This document shows positions 48,181 to 58,395 of a stretch of DNA of 60,000 nucleotides, in pieces. The DNA comes from Liolophura sinensis (taxonomy: Eukaryota > Mollusca > Polyplacophora > Chitonida > Chitonidae), in contig NC_088306.1 of the NCBI RefSeq assembly GCF_032854445.1, positions 9,946,193 to 10,006,192 on the forward strand. The letters are read 5' to 3'. Each line of letters starts with the position of its first letter. Within the stretch, counting starts at the first letter, position 1. The notes beneath the pieces were generated by a model, which was given only the letters and a program-made list of their open reading frames with translations, was not told the DNA's origin and ran no database searches. The position numbers and the translations under genes were made by a program.

Positions 48181-48224
48181 GTGTAATAGGGTAGTCCAAT
48201 GCTCCCAAAATAGAGCTCGGAAAA

Positions 48225-48402
48225 TATCTCCTAATTAGGAGAAAAGCATTACCTAATTAGGACCTAGAGCTTACTCCTAATTAGGACTTTTTTTTCATCT
48301 AATTAAGTCTTTTTCACCTAATTAGGAGAAAAATATATCTCCTAAATAGGCGTTACAACTTTCTCCTAATTAGGAATTAACCTGATCTCCAAATTAGGAA
48401 AT
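48225..48402. repeat. Cluster of eight TCCTAATTAGGA-type palindromes
   Basis: Perfect or near-perfect 12-bp palindromes TCCTAATTAGGA, ACCTAATTAGGA and variants, spaced about 15-35 bp over 180 bp and separated by T/A-rich DNA. TAATTA is the core of Q50-type homeodomain sites. Function is unknown. Confidence 0.8.
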
Positions 48403-49095
48403 ACATTTTTATATTCCGCACATATTTTCTCCTAAGAACACTTGAATTCATTATATGCAATTGATTGTCGAGAAGAGATTTCAGAGAAAATCGTAAGGGA
48501 ATTCGGAGATGGAACGGGTGATTGACGATATAAACTCTGTGGCTCCAGGAATCAGTGCAAGATGAGCAACATAATAACGTTTTTGAGATCAAGAATGTCC
48601 CAGAATCTTCTTTGAGTAAATTCCAAGAAGGAAAGGTAAGAGGTACTCTTTCTTAGTAAAACCACAAACAGTTCTGTCGACGGCAATCGGTGAAACTATG
48701 TTCCATTTTGGAAGCTGGTTGGTGTTTTCAAGAGCATGCAAATTTTTTTTTCACGCGTATATTTGATAGCGGGTGCAGGGGTCCTCCATACAGCTACACA
48801 TAAGTCCGCAGCGTAATCAGTGATCAAGCTTTCGTACGATCCTATCTTTAGGATTTATCCTTGACAAGAAAAGATATGTGACTCTCCATAATAAGCCGCT
48901 TAAAGCTTATATCAAGAGAACTGGGTTATGGGGTTGTCAAAAGCCTCGATGGGGTTGTCAACAATTGTTTTTCTGACTGTAGCAGGACAGCAATATATGC
49001 AATAGCCAAAGGACCATCATCAGATTTTAGTAAAACCGAAACCTTTCAAGTGGCAGGTCTTGTTGGACAAAGCATTTGTTTAGAGTAATTGCCAT
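48403..49095. other. Unassigned DNA upstream of HECT-like remnant
   Basis: May hold earlier parts of the same decayed gene, but no frame is convincing. Confidence 0.35.
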
Positions 49096-49100
49096 TGCAA

Positions 49101-49377
49101 CGGACATGGAAAATGTCTTTAAATTACTGAAAAGATATGTGAAAGATCTCGATGATGAAAACCTCCAGCTGTTTCCGAGATTTTGTACTGGATCCGACTT
49201 GCTTACTTGATTGAAGGACAGCTTAAAGAAATGAAGGAGTTTGAAAGGCAACCAGTTGCGCACACCCGCGGTTGTGTCTTACGACTTTTCAATGAGTATG
49301 GAAGTTTTATGGAATTTCCCAGCGAATGCGACACCGTCCTGGAGACTCATGTGTGGATCACGGACGTCGTTTAAAGC
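49101..49377 (+). pseudogene. HECT-type E3 ubiquitin ligase C-terminal remnant, frame-shifted
   Basis: The first frame reads ENVFKLLKRYVKDLDDENL then LFPRFCTGSDLL. It stops at a TGA and is followed in another frame by FERQPVAHTRGCVLRLFNEY, then GSFMEFPSECDTVLE and TDVV before a stop. The pattern (RF.TGS, then P.AHTCG..L.LP..Y.S...F) matches the C-lobe of HECT-like proteins common in invertebrate gene families. The catalytic Cys position reads RGC here, so the usual HTCG cysteine is Arg. Frame shift and lost residue mark it as broken. Family call from memory of the motif; moderate certainty. Confidence 0.5.
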
Positions 49378-49399
49378 AGCTAACGACATGTGTCAGGAA

Positions 49400-50025
49400 A
49401 CGGAATCTTATATCAATAAACTACGCACAATACTGACTTTAGATATTTTGGGGGTTTTTATTTGCACATTGGTGAGCTTTGATGATTCTAAAAGAAATCT
49501 CCTGAACGTTCAGGAAAACAATTAATATATCTTTTCAATTAGGCTGTAAGTGTTCACAGACCTATGACTACAGTCATTACACTTTTATTCGGAACTTTTA
49601 CTGCGGGACAGGAAGTTGTAAAATAACAGTTTTTAAACGTTGATTTTACATGAATTTCCAGGATCAGGATAGATATCAAATCCGTTTTAAATGGCTCATA
49701 TTTCTCACGCGCCAAGTTAACGTCCACTCGTAAAAGTGAGGGAATCCAGGGAAATCCCTGCGCATCACCACGTTTAGCCCTTTCGCCCATTTGTTTTAAA
49801 CTCATAAGTAAGAATGTTTACACACCAAAATGATTAAATCTGATACTGAAATAAACTTTGTAACAAATAAGACTACTATAGGGCTTGGTATCCTGTTAAA
49901 GAGAACAAAAACCTTTAGTCAAAATTAATAAATGAATAATGTACCATGACCGAGGGAGTAATACATGTTAAAGGCCACGTGACATTTAATATGGCCGTTT
50001 TTTTTATTTATGTTCAATATGGCCA
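49400..50025. other. Intergenic; nothing recognised
   Basis: No supported feature. Confidence 0.4.
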
Positions 50026-50029
50026 AAGA

Positions 50030-50445
50030 CCCCTATTAATTTTCCATTGGCGACAATGTTAACGTTTAGCGCTGTAGCTCAGCCCAAACATTCCGTGGCA
50101 AATAAGCTTTGGTACATACCAGACCCAGCCTGTGAGAAAGAAGTCATTAAAATCTTGACATAGACTGACTGGCAGCTGGGAGGGGTGCCTAGCAACGCCA
50201 AAGGGACGACACCCGCAGCCTCATCACCACCTATCTCCTTGTGTCCTCTCGCCCACCATTTCAAACTTTCATCAGTAAAACTCATACCTGCACATAGCTT
50301 AGACAATTTCCAGCATTTTGATACCAAGCATACACCTGTACACCAAAAAAGCCAGTCTGTCAACAAAAAAAGACTTACACCCTAAAAATACACAGAGATA
50401 CATTCCCGAAAAAACGGAAGTTGTAATGAGGGTCTGTGTCCAGCT
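50030..50445. repeat. ~430-bp dispersed repeat R, copy 1
   Basis: Contains CGACAATGTTAACGTTTAGC, CCAGCCTGTGAGAAAGAAG, GGGGTGCCTAGCAACGCCAA and AACGGAAGTTGTAATGAGGG. Recurs at 56785-57240 and 57305-57745. No transposase frame recognised. Confidence 0.9.
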
Positions 50446-51016
50446 TGTTCGCTTGTCACTGCTTGGTGGTGGTTACGTAACTCTGTGGAGCAATGATAAC
50501 GTTTGAATCACGTGACTCTAGAGGGTGTCATGGATCACCACAAAGGGAACCCATATCAGCGCTGAGAAAAATTAGTATCATGGGCCAGCTATCAATTGTT
50601 CACGAGTTTGACCTTTAACCCAGTGACTGTGGCCAGTGAGTGAGTGTAGATTTATTTCCACACCTGCAAAATGCATAAGCAGTTGTAGATCATTATATTT
50701 TTGTTGAGAAAACACACCAGTGTGTGCCAGTGGCTTAGATATAGATATAAGTATTCGAATAGTACACGGTACACATAATAGGCCTATATCTGTATAGTAG
50801 CAGTTACAGTGTTTACAAATTGTTGTACGTATAATAATACGTTGTCATGCTGATTCAGTTAAAATAATGCTGTTGCGTCGGAAGCATCTTCTCATCAAAA
50901 GACAACAACAACAACAATAAAACAAAAAACAAAAATAAGAATGTAAAAAAAAAAGTCGAACCAAATTAATGGCCTTCAACAAAATTACAGCTCATGCATA
51001 CACAAGTGCACTGTAG

Positions 51017-51394
51017 ATTGTTAAGCACCTAAAGTTACAATGGATCTACGAGAAGAATGAGAACCTCGTAAAACGATTTCAGGGCATCTCCAAACGTCTT
51101 GCATCCAAAGTTTCTGGGGCTTTGTCGGTCCTGGACCATCTGCTTTTGTGTTGGGATTGTCGGCCGCATACTCCTTACATCGCACGCGTCGATCTCTATT
51201 TTTCGGGTTACATCCCTGCCACCATCAGTAGATTCTCTACAGAAATCTTGAACAACGCCGAGGTAAATGGAGTCACGGTGATGAGGCGGGAAATGATGTC
51301 AGAAAACACAAACGTTCCGTCTCAATCTTTGTCTTTAATAATACTTTATACACATGCATTCTCCTTGTCTAAAGTATGCAAAACATGGTTCTAA
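51017..51394 (+). other. Unrecognised 125-codon open frame, possible exon
   Basis: Open from after a TAG at 51014-51016. It reads QWIYEKNENLVKRFQGISK, then LDHLLLCWDCRPHTPY and DLYFSGYIPATISRF. ATTTCAG (acceptor-like) at about 51081 and GAG|GTAAAT at about 51261 could bound an exon. It lies in a copy-B stretch with no copy-A match. No family recognised. Confidence 0.25.
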
Positions 51395-51684
51395 CAAAAA
51401 CATGAAGCAATTCTGTTGATGAAAGGTGAATAAGTAGTTCCGCGGAGGAGGCAAGTGATGAGGCTAAGCATAAACAAGCCTACGTGCGTCTCACAGTAGG
51501 CTCCAAAGGCCAAGCTTGTCTATTGGCGGCAGTGATGTCAAGCGAAAGGTATAGAGCTACAAATGCGCTGTAAAGAGTATGAGTCGACCTTTGGCTGTAC
51601 CACTTTCAAATTGCTTCCGACGCGCCTATTAAATGGGTTTGTCTGGTCTCACTTTCGTCCATTTTTATCTCGCCTTTACGAAGT

Positions 51685-51815
51685 ATTTATTTATTTATTT
51701 ATTTATTTATTTGACTGGTGTTTTACGCCGTTCTCACGAATATTACACTTACATATGGCGACGGTCAGCATTGTGGCGGGAAACAGGCGGGCCGAGCCCT
51801 GCTGACAGAGCTTCC
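51685..51815 (-). mobile_element. SINE family 1 fragment, inverted (copy B partner of 41845-41990)
   Basis: TTTATTTGACTGGTGTTTTA, CGCCGTTCTCACGAATATTA and GGCGACGGTCAGCATTGTGG, after a run of TTTA repeats. Confidence 0.8.
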
Positions 51816-52479
51816 GACGAATCAGCCGCCTTTACGAAGTGATGGTGTGAGAAAGCGTTGGTGTCAGTAAGCCGAGCTGTTGATGTGTAGCCTACGCTTG
51901 CGTCTCATTGTAGCTTGTAGCATGTGTTCATGATCAAGGATATATTTTCAGGGCTGGGTTAATTAGACTTTTTGTCCATCACTCTGAAAATTGGCTGGTT
52001 AGACTTTTTTGGTAGGCTGAGAAGAGCATTACTAGTTGTGTTCAACATCAGAGATACGTTTCAAGGATAGACTGTATTGCCCCAGAACCTTTGTTAAGTC
52101 GGGATTGGGTGTGCCAGAAGCCTCTCGATCACTCGATCACTTGACACAATCTCTCTCTAGTCCTTGCTGTTTACAAGGTAGTCAACTCTACAATAATGTA
52201 TTTTGTATATGAATCGATAAAGTACACTACACATAGTTTAAAAGGCGTGCCTTTTTATTTCTGTGATGCTGCATGACCGGAATATTACGGTAATTAAGCA
52301 AAAAAGGGCATATTAAGAAAATGGAAATCGCCGCCATGTTTCCGCTGATCTCACGCGGACACATGCTCTGCGTTTTTTGTCCCGCTTTGGCGTCTTTTTA
52401 TTTGTCTTTATACACACAAAATATTAATCTGCTAATTTTAACTGTCTGTTGCCTGAGTGAAGCTAGAATATATTGCACT

Positions 52480-52630
52480 ACCACTCAGTCCCCAAGTGCT
52501 ACTACGATTCGCACATGCTATCCCTCTGTTCCCATGTGCTATCACTGCGTCATTCGGCCACACGGCCCCTAAGTGCTACCACGATCCCCACGTGCTACAA
52601 CTTCCTCCCCACCACAACTCGTACCGTTTT
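52480..52630 (+). repeat. Degenerate CCCC-rich ~20-bp tandem repeat (copy B version)
   Basis: CAGTCCCCAAGTGCTACTAC and TGTTCCCATGTGCTATCACT-like units. Counterpart of 45365-45506. Confidence 0.6.
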
Positions 52631-52883
52631 CTTCCACCCAGTAAAGAGTATTTCATTTTGGAATGAAACAGCATGTGGTCTGTACTTTACCAAACTTGTT
52701 GCGTACCACGGTTTCTTGTATGACGTACATGGTCAACTCACTATGACGTCACACTCTTGACTAATCTAATGGAACCCTGTGTAATGAGATAAAAGAAGGC
52801 TTATAAATACGGTATGTGATTTATTAAGCTTAACCTTTAATTAAACATACTTAAGTTAGATCTAAATGATAATTACATGTGTG

Positions 52884-53030
52884 GGAAGATGTTCCAGCAG
52901 CCTGCGGATGGTCATGCGTTTCCCCCCAGACTCTGCCCGGTTTCCTCCCACCATAATGCTGGCCGCCGTCGAATAAGTGAAATATTCTTGAGTACAGCGT
53001 AAAACACCAATCAAATAAATAAATAAATAA
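52884..53030 (+). mobile_element. SINE family 1 fragment, specific to duplication copy B
   Basis: AGCAGCCTGCGGATGGTCAT through CAGCGTAAAACACCAATC and an AAATAAATAAATAAATAAA tail. Flanked by ATGTGTG on both sides. Copy A reads straight through this site (ATTACATGTGTGACATTTGG at about 46261-46280). Confidence 0.92.
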
Positions 53031-53904
53031 ATGTGTGACATTTGGTATTTAGTTAAAAATAAGACCATTTTAGTGTTTTACTGAAAGTGACACCACAAAC
53101 TTTTACTGACAATATCGATCTTCAAATGCAATAACATGTGTATAAGCCACGTAAATTTGACGCGATTCAAGCTTGAACCCGGGTATTTAGCTTAGAAATC
53201 GGACGATGTATACCACTATAGCTTGGTGACATCATTGCAAGTAATACCTGTTAACTAGGTTTTTTTAAAATGTATGATTTGGTTGCTTTTTTTTTCATTG
53301 ACTTGTGGTATCTGTATGTTGGGTTGCACGCTTACAGTATATACATGTACATATACAGCGACGAATGCGTAACAGTACAGACTCACATCGTCTCGTGCTC
53401 TCGTGATTTTTTTTCACACAAGATTACAACCTGTTATTGCCACTGAACTAAATATAGAAGCAGTGCATCCATCAATTCTTCCCCACAAAATTTCACTAGT
53501 TTTAAAAACGTCTCTTCCATGTGTATACAGTTAGAGTGCTGAAAATTTAGATATTTGGCAACAACATTTAAACCGATCTTGAAACCAGCGTAACTCTGAT
53601 TTAAGTTATTCAGGGCTTAATGCAGTCAGACTAGGTGAAATTCATAACAGGTTTGTCCTCTCTCTAATATAAATAAGTACATCTATATACGTTTAACTTA
53701 ATTAGATATTTAACCTGGGTGAGGGGGCAGATAGTGGTTGATTTTGCCTCAAGGCGGGCAAAAATGTCACCCAGTTTAATAAACTGCTAGACGGACTTGT
53801 TACATTGATATAGGCGACCAGCCTATACCCACACGTGAATGTAGCTAGTATTACGCAGAGAGCGTCGACTATTGTCTCTGTCTGAACATGTGTCTAGGCG
53901 TTTA

Positions 53905-54300
53905 CATTTGTAGACTGTGATCTGTCTGAAGTGCCAGAGGTGTGTAGCAGTTTGTGTTTGATTTGTTGTTACAATTCCGTGCAGGTGTGTCGTCAAAATT
54001 GCCTTAGGATACACGTACCACTATCGATTATTGTCCGTCTGAGGTGCCGAAGGTGTGTAGTAGTTTGTGTTTGATGTGTCGTTACAATTCCGTGCAGGTG
54101 AATCGCCAAAATTCCGTTCGGATAAACGTACGACTATGTTAAATTGTCTGTCTGAAGTGCCGGAGGTGTGTCGTAGTTTGTATTTAATTTGTCGTTGCAA
54201 TTCCGTACAGGTGTGCCGTCAGAATTCCTTTCGGATACACGTACCACTATAGACTATTGTCTGCCTGAAGTGCCAGAGGTGTGTCGTAGTTTGTCTTTGA
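53905..54300 (+). repeat. 113-bp tandem repeat upstream of SLC17-B exon 1
   Basis: Four units marked by GTCTGAAGTGCCAGAGGTGT at about 53924, 54037, 54150 and 54263. Each also holds TTACAATTCCGTGCAGGTG and GGATACACGTACCACTAT. It ends about 390 bases before the ATG. Absent from copy A. Confidence 0.92.
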
Positions 54301-54682
54301 CTTTTATGATACGATCGTTGTGGAGATTCGTTACCAACACGTAAGTTATGCGGGAACGCCAAGATCTGTCTTATCTGGGAAATATTTTATTAACTTGTGC
54401 ACTTTCTTTATCTATCTAATATTCGTGGGCGGTGCATTCTCAGTGCATATTGTCATGTGATCGTCATCAGCAACATGAATATCGGGAACAGAGAGTGCGT
54501 GCTACATGGACCTGATTTACAGGCGCAGTTTCGTTTGTCCTGCCAAGATCCTTAGGCATCTGCCAGTGGGAGGCGGTTTGACCACAGACGGGACATGTGG
54601 AATGTTGTTCAGGAACATTCACACCTGTCTACTGGCGTTCTTATAAATATTACATACACAAAATTCTTGGATTTAAACTGAT

Positions 54683-54943
54683 ATGCGACCATGTCCAGGA
54701 AGGGCCAATTTAAAACAGAAGCGGTCGTCACAGATGATCTCAAAGAGCCAGTCAGCCTTGCACCAGAAGCAATCAACAATCAAACCAGTTCCACTCTCCA
54801 TCCAACGGATCCAATCACCGATTCAGCAAAAGCAATCACAGAATCCGCTTCAATCGCCGATCAAACACGAGAGCAAGATGGCGAACCACGACAACCCATC
54901 CCAAGTCAAACAGAGTCCAGTGTTTATCGTACAGAGTCCATGA
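54683..54943 (+). promoter_or_regulatory. Upstream ATG overlapping SLC17-B start, out of frame
   Basis: An ATG at 54683 in weak context (GATATGC) opens an 86-codon frame overlapping the main ATG at 54691 (ACCATGT, stronger). It could dampen translation if the transcript includes it; otherwise it is a chance frame. Confidence 0.3.
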
Positions 54944-55594
54944 ACAATCTGAAAGAGCCAATAGCCGATCCATTGGAACCACTTATCTACCCACTGGTTC
55001 CAGTCTCAAATCTAACAGATCCATTATCTCGTCCATTAGAATCAGTTGCCGTTCCAACTGACCCAATCGCCAATTCAATGGCACTAAATGCCGACCAAGT
55101 AGAACCTCTAGCCGATCCATCAGAACCGATCGCCGATCAACAAGACCCGATTCCCGACCCGCCAGACCCAATGAGGTGCCCGGAAAACCCAACTGTGTAC
55201 ATGGCACAAACCATTATCGATCTGTTAAATCCAGCCAATGATCAAGAAGAACCCACTGATTTAACAAATCCAGAAGCCATTTTAACAAAAGGCAGATCTG
55301 ATACAACAAAAGAACCAATCGCCGAGCAAGAGTATTTAACAGCCAAATCTAATAACTGGGAGACACCCGTTCTTCTGCAGGATTTACCAGTAGGGAAATG
55401 TATAACGCATGTTGCACAGCGAGCGGCGCCTATTACAAAGAGAGCGGCGCCTATTACAAAGCGGGCGGCGCCGATAGCTACCCGAGCCGCGCCGATCGCT
55501 GAAAAGGCGGCACCGATTGCCAAGCGAGCAGCGCCAATTATTAAGCGGACAACTGTCACCCGGGTTGTCTCTACTAAAGATTTTCTTAGCGATG
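54691..55594 (+). CDS. SLC17-B candidate exon 1: repetitive N-terminal region
   Basis: Starts MSRKGQFKTEAVVTDDL. Both repeat types have 21-bp units, so they expand without shifting frame. A less repetitive middle part (about 161-240) contains NPTVYMAQTIIDLLNPAND and DQEEPTDL. The frame is open for 309 codons, while the same sequence in copy A is broken by stops, which suggests selection or recency here. Ends at the strong donor ATG|GTGAGT. No known domain recognised. Confidence 0.6.
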
Positions 55595-58395
55595 GTGAGT
55601 ATCATATAAAAAATAAATAAATAAATGAAATATGTATATTAGAGAAAAGGTTAATAGAGTACTCCAGTACGCGCAAAATGAATGTTAAAATGAAATGAGA
55701 TAAGTTTTTCAATCCTTGTATTTGGACTGGTAGTATGGACAGCTTTCCAAATAAGTGCATACCCCAAATAACGATTTTTTATCCATAGCTAATGAGCACA
55801 TCAGCCGATCGTCCAACTAATCATACTCACCCTGACTTATGTTATGCTACACGTGATGGTTTTTGGATTCTAGAGGGGAAACAACTAAAAGTACATATAT
55901 ATGCAGACGGCAGACAAATGGACCCCGGCTTCTGCCCTTAACCTGGGCAAGTTTGTTATGAGAGAAAGGGAAAATGCATCATTGTCACGAATTAGAAAAA
56001 TCGGGATACAAATACGCTTTACAGTCACGTGCAGAGCTTGTGCTTTAGAACTCGTTCATCCTATCGACATCACACTTGTGGGTGCACTGCTGAAGGCCCA
56101 AGTAAGGGTTGGGTCGATTATTCGAAAAATTCTGTATGCAAATTAAGCAATGATGACGCCACCAATGGGGCATTGTTACAGTATGACCTAATGTAAAAGA
56201 CAGACTCTTGAACTATATTTAACATTAATAGGTCTATTGCCATGTATTAAGCTCTAAGACGTCGTGTGAATGAAAAATTGTTGAGTAAGACATAAAACCT
56301 GCAGCATAATCAGACATTAAAGCCTATAAGATCAACATTCGTGACTGAAGTGATATATCATAGGTGTATTCGTGTATATCTGTGCGTTAACCTCAGCATT
56401 CTCTCTGTAGTGTTACGTCATAGGGGCCTACACATCCACAGAGATCATTGTGAGACTTTCTATGCCACGTATAACACAAAAATACCTCAGCTTTGATACA
56501 TACGCCAATACGTACACGAACTATTTATATATACATCATTGTTTAAGGTGGCTAAGTTTTTACGAAACAATACAAAGTATTCGTGTACACTAAGAATAGC
56601 AGTTTGTTCTTTACCCGAATTCCACGGTGTCATGTGACGTAACGCAATGTAGAAGGCCTCTGGGACATCTGGGATACCTATTGATAAGGATGTATTACTA
56701 TATGGAGCCGGGCTTCGAGCAGGTCGCCCCACGGCCCGTATTTATCAAGCTACATAAGATTCAAGTTATAAACAGCAACTGGCCACAGACCCTCATTAGT
56801 TTTCCATATGCGACAATGTTAACGTTTAGCGCTGTAGCTCAGTCCCAAACATTTCGAGGCAAATAAGCTTTGGTGCATACCTGGCCCAGCCTGTGAGAAA
56901 GAAGCCATTAAAATCTTGACATAGGTTGACCGTCAAAATCTGGACCTTTCTATGCTGGCAGCTGAGAGGGGTGCCTAGCAACGCCAAGGGGACGTCACTC
57001 GCAGCCTCATCACCACCTGTCTCCTTGTGTCCTCTTGCCTAAAATTTCAAACTTTCATCATTAAAACTCATACCTGCCCAAAGCTTAGACAATTTCCAGC
57101 ATTTTGATACCAAGCATGCACCTGTAATCCAAAAACAGCAGGCTGGCAGCAAAAAAAGACTTTACACCCTAAAATACACAGAACTACAATCGTCTATACC
57201 GAAAAACGGAAGTTGTAATGAGGGTCTGTGTCCAACTGCTTATAGAGCCAAACTGAGAAGAGGGAGATAACTCAAATTGTCGTTGGTAGCCACCATTGTT
57301 CTGCACTAATGCCTCAGACCCTCATTAATTTTCCATAAGCGACAATGTTAATGTTTAGCACTGTAACTCAGTCCCAAATATTCCGTGGCCAGTAAGCTTT
57401 GGTGCACACCTGGTCCAGCCTGTGAGAAAGAAGCCATTAAAATCTTGACATAAGTTTACCGTCAAAATCTGGACCTTTCTATGCTGGCAGCTGAGAGGGG
57501 TGCCTAGCAACGCCAAGGGGGACGTCACTCGCAGCCTCATCACCACCTGTCTCCTTGTGTCCTGTCGCCCAGAATTTCAAACTTTCATCATTGAACTTTT
57601 CACCATTTTCATTCATACCTGACCAAAGCTTAGACAATTTCCCTCACTTTGATACCAAGCATGCACTTGTGCACCAAAAATGGCAGGCAAGCTAAAAAAA
57701 ATACTTTACACCCTAATATACACAGAATTACATCCCAAGAAACGGAAGTGCTAATAGGGTACTGCTTCCAGTGGGCAAGTGTACAAATGTTATACTTCCT
57801 ATACAGCCTTCCATCTGCTTCGTTCTCCACTGATCTATATGCTAATACTCTTTTGAACAACCAGGTCGATAGAGTGAATGTAAGAGATATCTAAAAACAT
57901 ACATCATAGGCGAAAGTTAGAAAATAAACCCCTCGAACTGTTACAACCAGATTTGTAATAAAATTCGCAAAAAATGTAATATTTTTTTTTCTTCCAAATT
58001 ACCGAATGAACTCAGAAAATATGCATGTCCAATTTTCTGTAGGCCAACTTGTCTTCATGCCTTAATGATTTAAGAAAACATTATTACATTTTGTGACTTA
58101 TTACAAAAATGTTTGTTACAATGTTTTCTGATGTATTACAGATTTACCAGGCACTTGTACGTCTGTCAGATGGCGGGTAGCGCTGTGCAGTTTTTTCGCC
58201 CTGTTTTTCTCACAGACGTTCCGGGTGAACTTCACCGTGGGGATGTCTTGTATGGTGAGCTCCTCCCCTGCGGACTTAGTACGCGGGATCCAACGGAATC
58301 TCACCACGTCTCTGGGTCCCGGGGGTGGATTTGGTGGACTGGGAGACTTAGCACCAGTCAACATGACAAGGGGAAACAACTCATCAACTGACCAG
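54691..58395 (+). CDS. Second SLC17 family transporter with long repetitive N-terminus (SLC17-B, 3' partial)
   Basis: Inferred gene with visible exons 54691-55594 and 58142-58395. Exon 2 is plainly SLC17: DLPGTCTSVRWRVALCSFF, then SQTFRVNFTVGMSCMV, matching SLC17-A exon 2 including the TM1 arginine (R329 here). Exon 1 is an uninterrupted 301-codon frame ending GAT G|GTGAGT. The phase-1 donor fits the exon-2 acceptor and equals the phase of the same intron in SLC17-A. The predicted cytosolic extension has an acidic Pro-rich part (about 88-160, EPIADP-like) and a basic part of six RAAPITK-type heptads (244-286). SLC17-A has only 20 residues before this intron. Later exons lie beyond the window. 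Joining exon 1 to exon 2 is inference; an unseen short first exon is the alternative. Confidence 0.6.
55621..56780. other. SLC17-B intron 1, left part; nothing else recognised
   Basis: A GACGTCGTGTGAATGAAAAA / GTTGAGTAAGACATAAAACC stretch at about 56260-56300 is a SINE family 2/3 tail remnant. Confidence 0.45.
56785..57240. repeat. Repeat R, copy 2
   Basis: Close match to copy 1 at 50030-50445, with an extra GACCGTCAAAATCTGGACC segment shared with copy 3. Confidence 0.9.
57305..57745. repeat. Repeat R, copy 3 (tandem with copy 2)
   Basis: Begins about 515 bases after copy 2 and shares its GGACCTTTCTATGCTGGCAG segment. Copies 2 and 3 therefore probably arose by tandem duplication. Confidence 0.9.
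58142..58395 (+). CDS. SLC17-B exon 2 (TM1 and luminal loop)
   Basis: Acceptor TATTACAG, donor CAG|GTAACG, phase 1 in and 0 out as in SLC17-A exon 2. The luminal loop is Gly-rich (LGPGGGFGGLGDL) with NLT, NMT and NSS sequons and has no close match to the SLC17-A loop. Confidence 0.9.

Larger units (their letters stand above)
41215..48190 (+). repeat. Segmental tandem duplication, copy A
   Basis: Collinear with copy B in blocks: 41215-41640 with 50455-50720; 41690-41790 with 50760-50870; 41795-41990 with 51640-51815; 44435-44570 with 51950-52070; 45365-45506 with 52480-52630; 45811-46025 with 52635-52760; 46160-46335 with 52780-53095; 47360-47620 with 53165-53480; 47682-48180 with 54995-55520. 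Differences are satellite expansion, SINE insertions and a 5' deletion of the exon copy. Confidence 0.85.
50450..55560 (+). repeat. Segmental tandem duplication, copy B
   Basis: Partner of copy A; block correspondences are listed there. It holds the intact SLC17-B exon 1 and single relic units of the minisatellites that are expanded in copy A. Confidence 0.85.

Noticed and set aside
50079-50366. 95-codon reverse ORF in repeat R
   Set aside because: Copies 2 and 3 of R do not keep the frame open, so coding is not supported.
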